Part shown: piece after piece, positions 14,549 to 21,778 of the stretch
How the letters are laid out: each line of letters opens with the position of its first letter
Numbering within the stretch: the stretch's first letter is position 1
Assembly: GCA_902494035.1 (NCBI GenBank)
Contig: CABURV010000027.1
Coordinates: 1-24,934 of the forward strand
DNA: 24,934 bases
Direction of reading: 5' to 3'
Origin: an uncultured Collinsella sp.
GTDB taxonomy: Bacteria; Actinomycetota; Coriobacteriia; Coriobacteriales; Coriobacteriaceae
The notes under the pieces: model-generated
What the model saw: only the letters and a program-made list of their open reading frames with translations
Told to the model about the DNA's origin: nothing
Databases searched by the model: none
Translations under genes and position numbers: made by a program

Positions 14549-14573
14549 CTGCATCAATATCTATGTTGTATCG

Positions 14574-15998
14574 CTATGCGAATGGCTCGTCCTGCCGTAT
14601 GGGAAACGTCACCGTAATGGTGGTTCCCACGCCCAACTCGCTCGACAAATCGAGCGTGGCGTGATGATACAGGGCCGCATGCTTGACAATTGCAAGCCCC
14701 AGACCGGTTCCGCCGCGCGCCTTGGACCTACTCTTGTCCACGCGATAGAACCGCTCAAATACCTTGCCCTGTTCTTCAGGCGCGATACCGATTCCCGTGT
14801 CGGCGACCGCAAGGAACGGATGGCCTTCGTCGTTGGTGCCGCACTGCAGCGTAACCGCACCGCCGGGTCGATTGTAGCGGATGGCGTTGCTCGCCAGATT
14901 ATAGATGAGCTCGTCAATCAAGCGCGACACGCCTTCGATGACCACAGGCTTGGTCTCATGACTTATCGTCACATTCGCCTGACGGGCGACCTGTTCAAGA
15001 CGCTGCTCAACCGCGTAGATGGCACGCGAGAGCTCAATAGGCTCCGTGGAACCAATGGGCACTGCCTCGCCCTCAGTTGCACGCTCGGCCTCGTCCAAGT
15101 TAGACAGCGTAAGGATATCGTTGACAAGCGCTGCCAAGCGGCCCGCCTCACGATAGATGCGACCGCCAAAGTTGCGCAGGTCGCCCTCGCCCTCGACCAT
15201 GCCGTTTGCGATGAGCTCGGCATAGCCCGAAATCGCCGTAAGCGGCGTCTTGAGCTCATGGGTGATATTCGCCGTGAACTCGCGGCGCATACGGTCGTTG
15301 TCCGCCAGCACCGCCATTTGGCGCTTGAGCTCCTGGCGCTGCGACTCAATACGCTCAAGCATGGGGACCATCTCGGCATAGGCGTGCTCATAGCTACGGC
15401 GTGGGTGGTCCAAATCCACCTCTTGCAAAGGCGCGATGATGGCACGGGACTCGCGGCGCGCCATAAAAAACGAGAGTACCGCACCCGCTGCTGCGATAAG
15501 CAGCATCGGCGCCACCATCGACAGCAAAATCGCCGCAACGCCAGGCTGGGCCTGCGCCAAGCGGACAACCTGGCCGTTATCAAGGGCGACGGCGCGATAC
15601 AGCATAATCTCGTCGAGCGTAGAGCTTGCGCGCTCCGCGGAACCCGAACCACCCTCAAAGGCCTCGATGACCTCGGGGCGATCGCCATGGTTGGGCAGTG
15701 TGGAAGGCGACGCCTCGTTGTCGTAGGCAACCGATCCATCCTTGTTAATCAGCGTGATGCGCAAGTCCTCTCGATCGAGGCTACGCAAGAACGGGATGGG
15801 CTCCTGCTGCTCGTCGAGGGCGGCAGCAATGAGCTCGGTTTCCTGCGCCAGGTTGGCACTCGTGGCATCCGCCAAGGTGTTTTGCACAAAGAACGCACCC
15901 AGCACCGTAAACGCCACGATAACCGCCATGGCGCAGACAAAGATCGTCACAAAAACGCGGTGCGACAGCGTATGTTTTCCCTGGGGGGCGAAGACCAC
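14574..15998 (-). CDS. PhoR-like sensor histidine kinase
   Basis: This 474-residue membrane kinase has a first helix at about residues 14-36, an extracytoplasmic region of about 115 residues, a second helix at 155-179, a coiled linker, and a HisKA domain with phosphoacceptor His247 in FTANITHELKTPLTAISGY. The HATPase domain shows an N-box LIYNLASNAIRYN, G1 ADTGIGI, an F-box VFERFYRVDKSR and G2 GTGLGLAIVKH. It starts at GTG 15998, with GGAG overlapping the TAA of the response regulator (3-nt gap), so translation is coupled. The closeness to pstB suggests phosphate sensing, but no cytoplasmic PAS domain typical of E. coli PhoR was recognised. Confidence 0.88.
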   Translation of the reverse strand: MVFAPQGKHTLSHRVFVTIFVCAMAVIVAFTVLGAFFVQNTLADATSANLAQETELIAAALDEQQEPIPFLRSLDREDLRITLINKDGSVAYDNEASPSTLPNHGDRPEVIEAFEGGSGSAERASSTLDEIMLYRAVALDNGQVVRLAQAQPGVAAILLSMVAPMLLIAAAGAVLSFFMARRESRAIIAPLQEVDLDHPRRSYEHAYAEMVPMLERIESQRQELKRQMAVLADNDRMRREFTANITHELKTPLTAISGYAELIANGMVEGEGDLRNFGGRIYREAGRLAALVNDILTLSNLDEAERATEGEAVPIGSTEPIELSRAIYAVEQRLEQVARQANVTISHETKPVVIEGVSRLIDELIYNLASNAIRYNRPGGAVTLQCGTNDEGHPFLAVADTGIGIAPEEQGKVFERFYRVDKSRSKARGGTGLGLAIVKHAALYHHATLDLSSELGVGTTITVTFPIRQDEPFA

Positions 15999-16001
15999 GG
16001 G

Positions 16002-16730
16002 TTACTCCTCCGATGCGGTGGACGCGGTGTCGTCACCTTCGGCACCATCACCGGCAGAAGGCTCGGCCAAGCGGTAGCCCACGCCGCGCACGGTCTCGAT
16101 GGCACCGGCATGCTCGCCCAGTTTTTGGCGAAGCGTCTGCACGTGCACGTCAACGGTGCGCGAACCGCCGTCGAAGTCCCAGCCCCACACGCTCTGCAGC
16201 AACGACTCGCGGGTAAAGACCACGCCGGGCTTGCGCATGAGGTACTCGAGCAGGTCGAACTCGCGCAGGGTGAGCTTAAGCGGCTCGCCGGCAACGGTCA
16301 CCTCGCGATGGCTGGGCGAGAGCACGATGTCGCCCACGCTGAGCACATCGCTTGCCTGCTTGACCATGCCGCCGCGACGCAGCAGTGCGCGGCAGCGGCT
16401 CGCAAGCTCCATGAGCGAAAACGGCTTAGTCAGGTAATCGTCGGCACCGCCATCGAGCGCCATCACCTTGTCGAGCTCGGTGTCCTTGGCGGTAAGCATC
16501 ATGATGGGCACCGTCGCCGTCAGGCGGTCGGCACGCAGGCGACGCATAATCGCCAAGCCATCGGTATCGGGCAGCATGATATCGAGCAGTACAGCATCGG
16601 GCACCCGTCGCGCCACGGCAGCTTTAAACTCGCCATCGCACGAAAAGCCCTCGGCCTCGATTCCCTGCTTGCGCAGCGCGTAGACCGTCAAATCCCTGAT
16701 GTTGTCATCGTCCTCGACGTAATAGATCAT
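16002..16730 (-). CDS. PhoB-like OmpR-family response regulator
   Basis: This 242-residue DNA-binding regulator has an acidic pocket EDDD at residues 6-9, phosphoacceptor Asp50 in LLDIMLPD, Thr80 and Lys102 in LTKPFS. A winged-helix domain follows from about residue 130 (LKLTLREFDLLEYLM, then the recognition helix region SRTVDVHVQTLRQKLG and RGVGYRL). An acidic 15-residue C-terminal tail follows the wing. An ATG at 16754 is in frame, but AAAGGGG six bases before 16730 marks the start. It is partner to the downstream kinase and sits 64 nt after pstB. Confidence 0.92.
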   Translation of the reverse strand: MIYYVEDDDNIRDLTVYALRKQGIEAEGFSCDGEFKAAVARRVPDAVLLDIMLPDTDGLAIMRRLRADRLTATVPIMMLTAKDTELDKVMALDGGADDYLTKPFSLMELASRCRALLRRGGMVKQASDVLSVGDIVLSPSHREVTVAGEPLKLTLREFDLLEYLMRKPGVVFTRESLLQSVWGWDFDGGSRTVDVHVQTLRQKLGEHAGAIETVRGVGYRLAEPSAGDGAEGDDTASTASEE

Positions 16731-16770
16731 GTTGAACCCCTTTGCGGCCGGCATGACCGCATCTTAACCC

Positions 16771-16784
16771 TAAAGGTACCTTTA
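16771..16784. promoter_or_regulatory. Perfect 14-bp palindrome between pstB and the PhoB-like gene
   Basis: TAAAGGTACCTTTA is fully self-complementary with no loop, so it is better suited to binding a dimeric protein than to an RNA hairpin. A TAAGAT sequence on the minus strand (16767-16762) could be a -10 box just downstream, which would put the palindrome in the promoter spacer. Confidence 0.4.
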
Positions 16785-16794
16785 CTAGATGGTA

Positions 16795-17670
16795 TCAGCC
16801 AAAACGTCCCGTCAAATAATCCGCCGTGCGCGGATCGGTCGGATTCTTGAAGAGTTGCGCGGTGGGCGCGTGCTCCACCAGCTCACCCAGCAAAAAGAAT
16901 GCGACCGAATCGGAGATACGCGCCGCCTGCTGCATATTGTGCGTAACGACCACGAGCGTGCAGGTCTCTTTGAGCTCGCAGGCCAGCTGCTCCACCACCA
17001 GCGTCGACACAGGGTCGAGTGCCGAGGTCGGCTCGTCCATCAGCAGAATGTCGGGCTGCACGGCAAGTGCGCGGGCGATGCACAGACGCTGCTGCTGGCC
17101 GCCCGAAAGACCCAGACCCGACTCTTTGAGCTTGTCCTTGACCTCGTCCCACAGGGCAGCGCGACGCAGGGAGTCCTCGACCAGCTCATCGAGCACGACG
17201 CGGTCGCGCACGCCCATACCGCGCGGCCCATAGGCGACGTTGTCGTAGATGCTCATGGGAAACGGGTTGGGGCGCTGGAACACCATGCCCACGCGCTGGC
17301 GCAAACGGCAGATGTCGTAATCGCCCAGGATATCTTGACCATCGAGCGCAATCTTGCCCTCGATGCGGCAATCCTTGATGCCGTCGTTCATGCGGTTAAA
17401 GCAGCGCAGCAACGTGGACTTTCCGCAGCCCGAAGGCCCGATAAACGAGGTGATCTGCTTGTCGCGAATCTTGATATTCACGTCCTTGAGCGCATGATGG
17501 TCGCCATAGAACAGGTCGAGGCCCTCGACATCGATGCGCGTCGGCGAGGCGGCAAGATCCTCTGCCGTGGGGCGAGTCGCATCCCCAACTTCGCGCTCGT
17601 GCGCGGCCTCGGCCTGCGCTTTCATGAGTTCTTCAAGCTCCGTGGGCTCCACAGCCGCAGCAGCCGTCAT
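16795..17670 (-). CDS. pstB: PstB, phosphate ABC transporter ATP-binding protein
   Basis: This 291-residue ABC ATPase powers high-affinity phosphate import with PstSCA. Walker A is GPSGCGKST at residues 78-86, the Q-loop is in MVFQRPNPFPMSIYDNVAYG (a PstB hallmark), the signature LSGGQQQRLCIARAL is at about 188-202, Walker B is ILLMDEPTSALDP, and the switch histidine is in VVTHNMQQA. There is an extra N-terminal stretch of about 43 hydrophilic residues compared with E. coli PstB. GTG 17685 is in frame, but the ATG at 17670 has GGAGG eight bases upstream. The transporter's other subunits are not in the window: the upstream neighbour is a VanS-like kinase. Confidence 0.95.
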   Translation of the reverse strand: MTAAAAVEPTELEELMKAQAEAAHEREVGDATRPTAEDLAASPTRIDVEGLDLFYGDHHALKDVNIKIRDKQITSFIGPSGCGKSTLLRCFNRMNDGIKDCRIEGKIALDGQDILGDYDICRLRQRVGMVFQRPNPFPMSIYDNVAYGPRGMGVRDRVVLDELVEDSLRRAALWDEVKDKLKESGLGLSGGQQQRLCIARALAVQPDILLMDEPTSALDPVSTLVVEQLACELKETCTLVVVTHNMQQAARISDSVAFFLLGELVEHAPTAQLFKNPTDPRTADYLTGRFG

Positions 17671-17685
17671 ACCGCATACCTCCAC

Positions 17686-17752
17686 ATCGATATCAATTCA
17701 GCAGTATCGATAGTAGAAATCGCGGCTCATATGCACGTGAGCGCATTGTCAA
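17686..17752 (-). promoter_or_regulatory. Candidate pstB promoter region with inverted repeat
   Basis: A perfect -35 TTGACA lies at 17752-17747 on the minus strand; the best -10-like hexamer, TATGAG (17731-17726), is only 15 bp away. Between it and the ribosome site is an inverted repeat ATCGATA (17686-17692) / TATCGAT (17705-17711). I do not see an established Pho box. Confidence 0.35.
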
Positions 17753-17773
17753 GTGTTTGTAAGGGCACGCTGG

Positions 17774-19012
17774 CTATGCGGCGGGCAGCTCGATGGTGAA
17801 TATCGTGTGTTCGGGCGTCGATTCACATGCAACGGTACCGCCGTGTGCCGCGATGATCTCCTTGGCGATAGCAAGCCCCAGTCCAGCGCCGCCGCGATTG
17901 GTCGCACGCGCCGCATCCAGGCGATAGAACTTCTCAAAGATCACCTTGAGCTTTGCCTCAGGGATGGGATCGCCCTGATTGATAAAGCGCACGCGCACGC
18001 CACCGTCGTCCCGGCGTCTGGCCTCGATCGTGATGGTCGAGCCTTCATAGCTATAGGCAATAGCGTTTTTCATGATGTTGTTAAACACGCGGGCCATCTT
18101 GTCGCCATCCACGAGCACCGTCAGGTCCTCGCGAATATCAACTTGGACTTCCTTATGCTGCTCGTTGAGGATGGGATAGAACTCGTCAGCCACCTGAGCC
18201 AGCAGCAACCCCAGATCAACATAGCCGCGCGTGAGCACGATATCGTGGAAGTCAAAGCGCGTGATATCGAAGAACTCTTCGATGAGCGCATCGAGCCGGT
18301 GAGCCTTGTCGAGCGCCACGCCCGTAAAGTGCGCACGTTGCTCAACCGGCAGCTCGGGAGCCTCTTGCAGCAGCGAAAGATAGCCCACCACACTGGCAAG
18401 CGGGGTGCGTAGGTCATGCGCCAAGTACGTGACCAGATCGTCCTTGCGATGCGACTCGTCACGCAGAGCTTGCTGCACCTTGCGCTCACGGTCACGCACG
18501 CGGTTAAGGGCGCCCTCGACCTCCAAGAAGTCGCCGTCAATGTTGTCCCAGGTGTCGGGGTGATCGATCAGGCGATCTTGAATACGAGCGGCCAGCACAC
18601 AATCGGCATGCTGCTCGCCCTGCTCGTAGCCCTGGTAGTACAGGGCGCGGCCACACAAGAACAGCACGCACGCGGCAAGCGCCAGCACAAAGCCAAGCAT
18701 GTTGAATACAAAGCCGGCATCGAACAACACCGGCCCTTCGATGCCGCCGAGCGCCATGGCGCCAATCGCCAACGTCATGGCCCACGCGGCGCCGCCAATC
18801 ACCATGCAGCGGCGCACGATCTCAAATCGATCGATCAGCAAAAAGCCGACAAGCAGCACCGTCAAGATTCCAGCGATGTTATCGATGCCAATCAGCAGCA
18901 GGCTCAGCAAAAAGAGCAACACCGTTGCAAGCGCGCGGTTGTCGACGACCGACCTCACGTATTCAAAGAGTCGATCGGGCACCTCGAATGCCTGCCTATC
19001 GTCTTTTGTCAT
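17774..19012 (-). CDS. VanS-like sensor histidine kinase
   Basis: This 412-residue kinase has about four closely spaced membrane helices in residues 27-122 and almost no extracytoplasmic domain. A short coiled linker leads to a HisKA domain with His199 in TYLAHDLRTPLASVVGYLSLL, a sequence typical of the VanS branch. The HATPase domain has an N-box FNNIMKNAIAYS and a G2 region GGAGLGLAIAKEI; the G1 position reads VRFINQGDPIP rather than the usual DxGxG, as also happens in the VanSB-type family. GTG 19018 is possible, but the ATG at 19012 has GGGGA at better spacing. It follows the VanR-like regulator by 25 nt. No terminator is seen before pstB, so read-through is possible. Confidence 0.87.
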   Translation of the reverse strand: MTKDDRQAFEVPDRLFEYVRSVVDNRALATVLLFLLSLLLIGIDNIAGILTVLLVGFLLIDRFEIVRRCMVIGGAAWAMTLAIGAMALGGIEGPVLFDAGFVFNMLGFVLALAACVLFLCGRALYYQGYEQGEQHADCVLAARIQDRLIDHPDTWDNIDGDFLEVEGALNRVRDRERKVQQALRDESHRKDDLVTYLAHDLRTPLASVVGYLSLLQEAPELPVEQRAHFTGVALDKAHRLDALIEEFFDITRFDFHDIVLTRGYVDLGLLLAQVADEFYPILNEQHKEVQVDIREDLTVLVDGDKMARVFNNIMKNAIAYSYEGSTITIEARRRDDGGVRVRFINQGDPIPEAKLKVIFEKFYRLDAARATNRGGAGLGLAIAKEIIAAHGGTVACESTPEHTIFTIELPAA

Positions 19013-19037
19013 ATCCACTTCCCCACCATCAAAGGCG

Positions 19038-19733
19038 CTATTCGATTATGTAGCCGACGCCCCAGACGTTTTTGATAAAGCGCGGCTTTTGTGCGTCGTC
19101 GCCGATCTTTTCGCGCAGGTGGCGAATGTGCACCATCACCGTATTGTTGGAGCCGGGCATAAAGTCCTCGTTCCACACCGCGCGGAACAGGTCCTCCACG
19201 GCCGCCACGCTGCCGCGATGCTCGACCAGATACAGCAAGATGGAATACTCGATGGGCGTGAGGCGAACCGGTGAACCGTCCACTGTCACGGAACGAGCAT
19301 CGCGGTTGATCTCCAGGCCGTCGAGCTGGAGGGTCAGCGACTCGGCCGCCTGTGCGCGGCTACCGTAGCTGGTGTAGCGGCGAAGTTGAGCGTGCACGCG
19401 CGCGATGAGCTCCAGCGGACGGAACGGCTTAACCACGTAATCGTCCGCGCCAAGCGAAAGACCCTCGATCTTGTCTTGCTGGGCATCGCGCGCCGTCAGC
19501 ATGATCACGGGATAGGTATGGCTGGAACGGATCGTACGCAGCAGCTCAAACCCATCGATATCGGGCAGCATGACATCCAGCAGCGCCAGATCGAACTCCT
19601 GCTCCAAGATTGCCTTGGCCGCATCGGCCCCGCTATAGGCAATCTGGACATCAAAGCCCTCTTTTGTAAGGTAGATACCAACCAAGTCGGCGATGGCCTT
19701 TTCGTCATCAACTACCAAAATGCGCTCGTTCAT
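19038..19733 (-). CDS. VanR-like OmpR-family response regulator
   Basis: This 231-residue regulator has an acidic pair Asp9-Asp10, phosphoacceptor Asp53 in LLDVMLPDIDG, conserved Thr in MLTARD and Lys in VVKPFRPLEL. The winged-helix domain from about residue 130 has SNNTVMVHIRHLREKIG and NVWGVGYIIE, characteristic of VanR/PhoP-like proteins. AGGAG lies six or seven bases before the ATG at 19733. It is divergent from dacA, with about 200 bp between the start codons, so the peptidase gene is a likely target. A direct repeat TTAAG-N6-TTAAG at 19799-19814 with one-helical-turn spacing fits tandem OmpR-family binding. Confidence 0.9.
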   Translation of the reverse strand: MNERILVVDDEKAIADLVGIYLTKEGFDVQIAYSGADAAKAILEQEFDLALLDVMLPDIDGFELLRTIRSSHTYPVIMLTARDAQQDKIEGLSLGADDYVVKPFRPLELIARVHAQLRRYTSYGSRAQAAESLTLQLDGLEINRDARSVTVDGSPVRLTPIEYSILLYLVEHRGSVAAVEDLFRAVWNEDFMPGSNNTVMVHIRHLREKIGDDAQKPRFIKNVWGVGYIIE

Positions 19734-19753
19734 GCGTGCTCCTCTCGCGCTCC

Positions 19754-19891
19754 ATTATGCCCGAGGCGACGCATGCCACACACAACAAGCGTGGGTGATT
19801 AAGTCGGCCTTAAGCACCCTTGTGCCCGTTCGGGCGCGGATGTGGGCCACGCACGCACGCGATGATCGCCGACGCCGGCAAACGATATACT
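19754..19891. promoter_or_regulatory. Divergent vanR-like/dacA promoter region
   Basis: Toward the regulator, CATAAT is found at 19759-19754 on the minus strand with a poor -35, as at activator-dependent promoters. Toward dacA, TATACT at 19886-19891 is a good -10 with a weak -35. Between them TTAAG occurs at 19799-19803 and 19810-19814, an 11-bp-period direct repeat centred about 50 bp from the regulator -10. Together these suggest autoregulation and control of dacA by the same protein. Confidence 0.4.
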
Positions 19892-19930
19892 CTAGTTCCA
19901 GAAGAGACCATCCCGTCGAAAGCGAAATCC

Positions 19931-21271
19931 GTGAAGTCCCTCACCTCTTTTGCAAAGCGCTCAGCCCAGCTTGCCGCCGGCTTTGTCTGCGCTATCGCCC
20001 TTGCCGCTGGCGTGCCCACCGTCGCCGGCGCCCAAGTGCTCACGACCGACAATGTTTGCGGCAAAACCGCCGATGCGCGCGGCATCACGGCCGAAAACCT
20101 GCCCGATATCGATGCGACCAATGCCCTCGTCATGGGCAAAGACGGCACCGTCTACTATGCCCGTGGCGCCGATGAGCAGGTCAAGATCGCCTCGATCACC
20201 AAGGTCATGACCGCGATCCTAACCGTCGAGAATTGCAAGATGGACGAGAAGGTCACGGTAAGCAACGCCGCAGCCACCGTGGGTAATTCGACCGCCGGCT
20301 TGCTCGAAGGCGACGAGCTTACCGTGGAGCAGGCACTGCGCGGCCTGATGATTCCCTCGGGCAACGACGCCGCCATCGTGCTCGCCGAATATGTGGGCAA
20401 GAAGATCGACCCTAAGACCAAAGACGCCGAGGCCACATTTGTGAAGGCCATGAACGAGCGCGCTAAGAAGCTCGGCTGCACCGGTACGCTTTTTGAAAAC
20501 CCGCATGGTCTGGACTTTGATGAGTGGGCTGGCGATATGCACTCAACCGCACATGACGTAGCGCTAATGATGCAGAAGGCCATGAAAAACGACACGATCC
20601 GCGAGGTCGTAGCGAGCGAGGATTCTTGGATCGAGGTCACGGGCGCCGACGGCACCGACCATTCGCACTCCATGGACACGCATAACTATTTGCTGGGCCA
20701 AGATGGCAACATCGGTGGCAAGACCGGCACCACCGACGATGCAGGCTATTGCTTTACGAGTGCCTACAACCGCGATGGCGACGAGATCTACACCGTCGTT
20801 TTGAACTCCACCACCACCGACCAGCGCTTTACCGATACCGCAACCCTTGCCAATTGGTACTACGGTCACAAGGTGACGGTCGCGATCGCCAACACGCAGG
20901 AAAAGACCGCCAACGGCAACCCGCTTATGGCGCGCATTGGCCAAACCGACTGGACGGATAAGACGATCGACGCCACACTCGCCGATCCTACGGCGCAAGC
21001 GACCGTGTTTTCCCTTGCCGGCGAGGTGACCGAAAAGGTTAGCTACGACGATCTTTCGGGCACGGTGCATGTGGGCGACAAGGTGGGCAGCGTTACGCTC
21101 AAGCAGGACGACACCAAGATCGCCGTCATGGACCTAGTTGCCGACGAGGAAGGTGCAGGGCCGAATCCCATTGAATGGCTCCTTGTGAAGCTCGATCGCT
21201 TGGGCCGCCGCATCGACAACCGGCCACTCACGGCAGAGAGCGAGACCGTAGCCAAGGCACCCGAGGTGTAG
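19931..21271 (+). CDS. dacA: D-alanyl-D-alanine carboxypeptidase (PBP5-like, S11 family)
   Basis: This 446-residue secreted penicillin-binding protein removes the terminal D-Ala from peptidoglycan stem peptides. Active-site motifs are complete: SITK at residues 88-91 (Ser88 nucleophile), SGN at 143-145, and KTG at 264-266. A signal peptide of about 34 residues (Lys/Arg-containing start, hydrophobic core, cleavage after AGA) precedes the mature enzyme. After the catalytic domain a PBP5-type C-terminal domain of beta character leads to an amphipathic segment IEWLLVKLDRLGRRID that could anchor it to the membrane surface. The frame is open from 19820, but the GTG at 19931 gives a clean signal peptide and lies about 33 nt from a predicted start point; its ribosome site is weak. 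Confidence 0.9.
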   Translation: MKSLTSFAKRSAQLAAGFVCAIALAAGVPTVAGAQVLTTDNVCGKTADARGITAENLPDIDATNALVMGKDGTVYYARGADEQVKIASITKVMTAILTVENCKMDEKVTVSNAAATVGNSTAGLLEGDELTVEQALRGLMIPSGNDAAIVLAEYVGKKIDPKTKDAEATFVKAMNERAKKLGCTGTLFENPHGLDFDEWAGDMHSTAHDVALMMQKAMKNDTIREVVASEDSWIEVTGADGTDHSHSMDTHNYLLGQDGNIGGKTGTTDDAGYCFTSAYNRDGDEIYTVVLNSTTTDQRFTDTATLANWYYGHKVTVAIANTQEKTANGNPLMARIGQTDWTDKTIDATLADPTAQATVFSLAGEVTEKVSYDDLSGTVHVGDKVGSVTLKQDDTKIAVMDLVADEEGAGPNPIEWLLVKLDRLGRRIDNRPLTAESETVAKAPEV

Positions 21272-21298
21272 GGTCGAAGAACAATACGCTCGCTGAAA

Positions 21299-21328
21299 GG
21301 AGGTGTCCGAAAGGACGCCTCCTTTTTT
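21299..21328 (+). terminator. Intrinsic terminator of dacA
   Basis: A 10-bp stem GGAGGTGTCC / GGACGCCTCC (one G-U pair) with a GAAA tetraloop is followed by six T residues (21323-21328), 28 nt past the dacA stop. Confidence 0.93.
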
Positions 21329-21330
21329 GA

Positions 21331-21346
21331 GGGTTCGAATCCCCAG
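21331..21346 (+). repeat. Orphan T-arm-like 16-mer
   Basis: GGGTTCGAATCCCCAG is a T-stem-loop sequence identical to that of tRNA-Ser (minus strand) and repeated exactly at 21523-21538, but it has no tRNA body here. It is followed after 18 bp by the A-run and GGGCCCC of the downstream repeat, as the second copy is after 17 bp. It thus belongs to the tandem tRNA-linked repeat unit. Confidence 0.65.
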
Positions 21347-21364
21347 TTAACATTCTCCTAATTA

Positions 21365-21422
21365 AAAAAAGGGCCCCAAATGGGACCCTTCTTTCAATTC
21401 ATACTGGCGGAGAGCTGGGGAT
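21365..21422 (-). pseudogene. tRNA-Ser 3'-end fragment with duplicated terminator
   Basis: This 58-bp segment matches 21556-21613 at 55 positions. It contains a copy of the tRNA-Ser terminator (21365-21390) and only the last 18 nt of the tRNA, including CCA (21405-21422). Identity to the true gene stops inside the T-loop at GGGGAT, after which unrelated sequence begins. It cannot make a tRNA. Confidence 0.85.
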
Positions 21423-21555
21423 GTCCGGGCATGCTACGCATGCCCTCCGGCTTCAAAGCCTGGCGGCTTTTCGCCCACGGGCTACAAACGCTTTCGCGTT
21501 TGCTTAACGCCCGTGCCCTCTCGGGTTCGAATCCCCAGCGCCCTTTCTCGATAAT
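21423..21555. repeat. tRNA-associated hairpin core, serine locus
   Basis: This 133-bp GC-rich non-coding segment lies between the tRNA-Ser 3' fragment and the second terminator copy. Visible folds are a GGGCATGC-TAC-GCATGCCC hairpin, GGCTT-CAA-AGCC, and a nested stem with CACGGGC (21476-21482) pairing GCCCGTG (21509-21515) around CAAACGC-TTTC-GCGTTTG (21485-21502). It ends with a plus-strand T-arm (21523-21538). The same order of hairpins, with the same nested stem, occurs at 24404-24534 beside tRNA-Arg. Confidence 0.75.
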
Positions 21556-21581
21556 AAAAAAGGGCCCCAAATGGGACCCTT
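21556..21581 (-). terminator. Intrinsic terminator of tRNA-Ser
   Basis: Minus-strand AAGGGTCCC, loop ATTT, GGGGCCCTT (one G-U pair) runs into a six-T tract, starting about 15 nt after the CCA end of the tRNA. A near-identical copy lies at 21365-21390. Confidence 0.88.
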
Positions 21582-21595
21582 CTTCAAATTCGTAC

Positions 21596-21686
21596 TGGCG
21601 GAGAGCTGGGGATTCGAACCCCAGATGCCCTTTTGGGGCATACTCGCTTAGCAGGCGAGCACCTTCGGCCTCTCGGTCAGCTCTCC
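21596..21686 (-). tRNA. tRNA-Ser(GCU)
   Basis: A complete class II tRNA on the minus strand: acceptor GGAGAGC / GCTCTCC, D-arm, anticodon arm CTCGC-CTGCTAA-GCGAG with anticodon GCT (reads AGC/AGU), a long variable arm with TGCCC / GGGCA, T-arm TGGGG-TTCGAAT-CCCCA, discriminator G and an encoded CCA. A promoter lies directly upstream and a terminator downstream. Confidence 0.97.
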
Positions 21687-21700
21687 GTAACAGCCGTTCT

Positions 21701-21729
21701 ATAGTAACCAAACAGCCAAGGATGGGCAA
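21701..21729 (-). promoter_or_regulatory. Promoter of tRNA-Ser
   Basis: Minus-strand TTGCCC (21729-21724) and TACTAT (21706-21701) are 17 bp apart, placing the start a few bases before the tRNA 5' end. The -35 lies 50 bp past the stop of the upstream 813-residue gene. Confidence 0.55.
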
Positions 21730-21778
21730 GAGGAAATTTTCTAATTGCCTAGCATCCTTTCCTCCTTGGAGGCTTCGC

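Noticed and set aside
14661..16850. 729-codon plus-strand open frame across the PhoBR-like genes
   Set aside because: It runs antisense through two certain genes and their junction, with a Arg/His/Gln-rich translation typical of shadow frames.
17774..19733. Glycopeptide resistance locus
   Set aside because: Only VanR/VanS-like regulators are present. No D-Ala-D-Lac ligase, VanH dehydrogenase or VanX dipeptidase is encoded in the window, and dacA is an ordinary PBP5-like enzyme.
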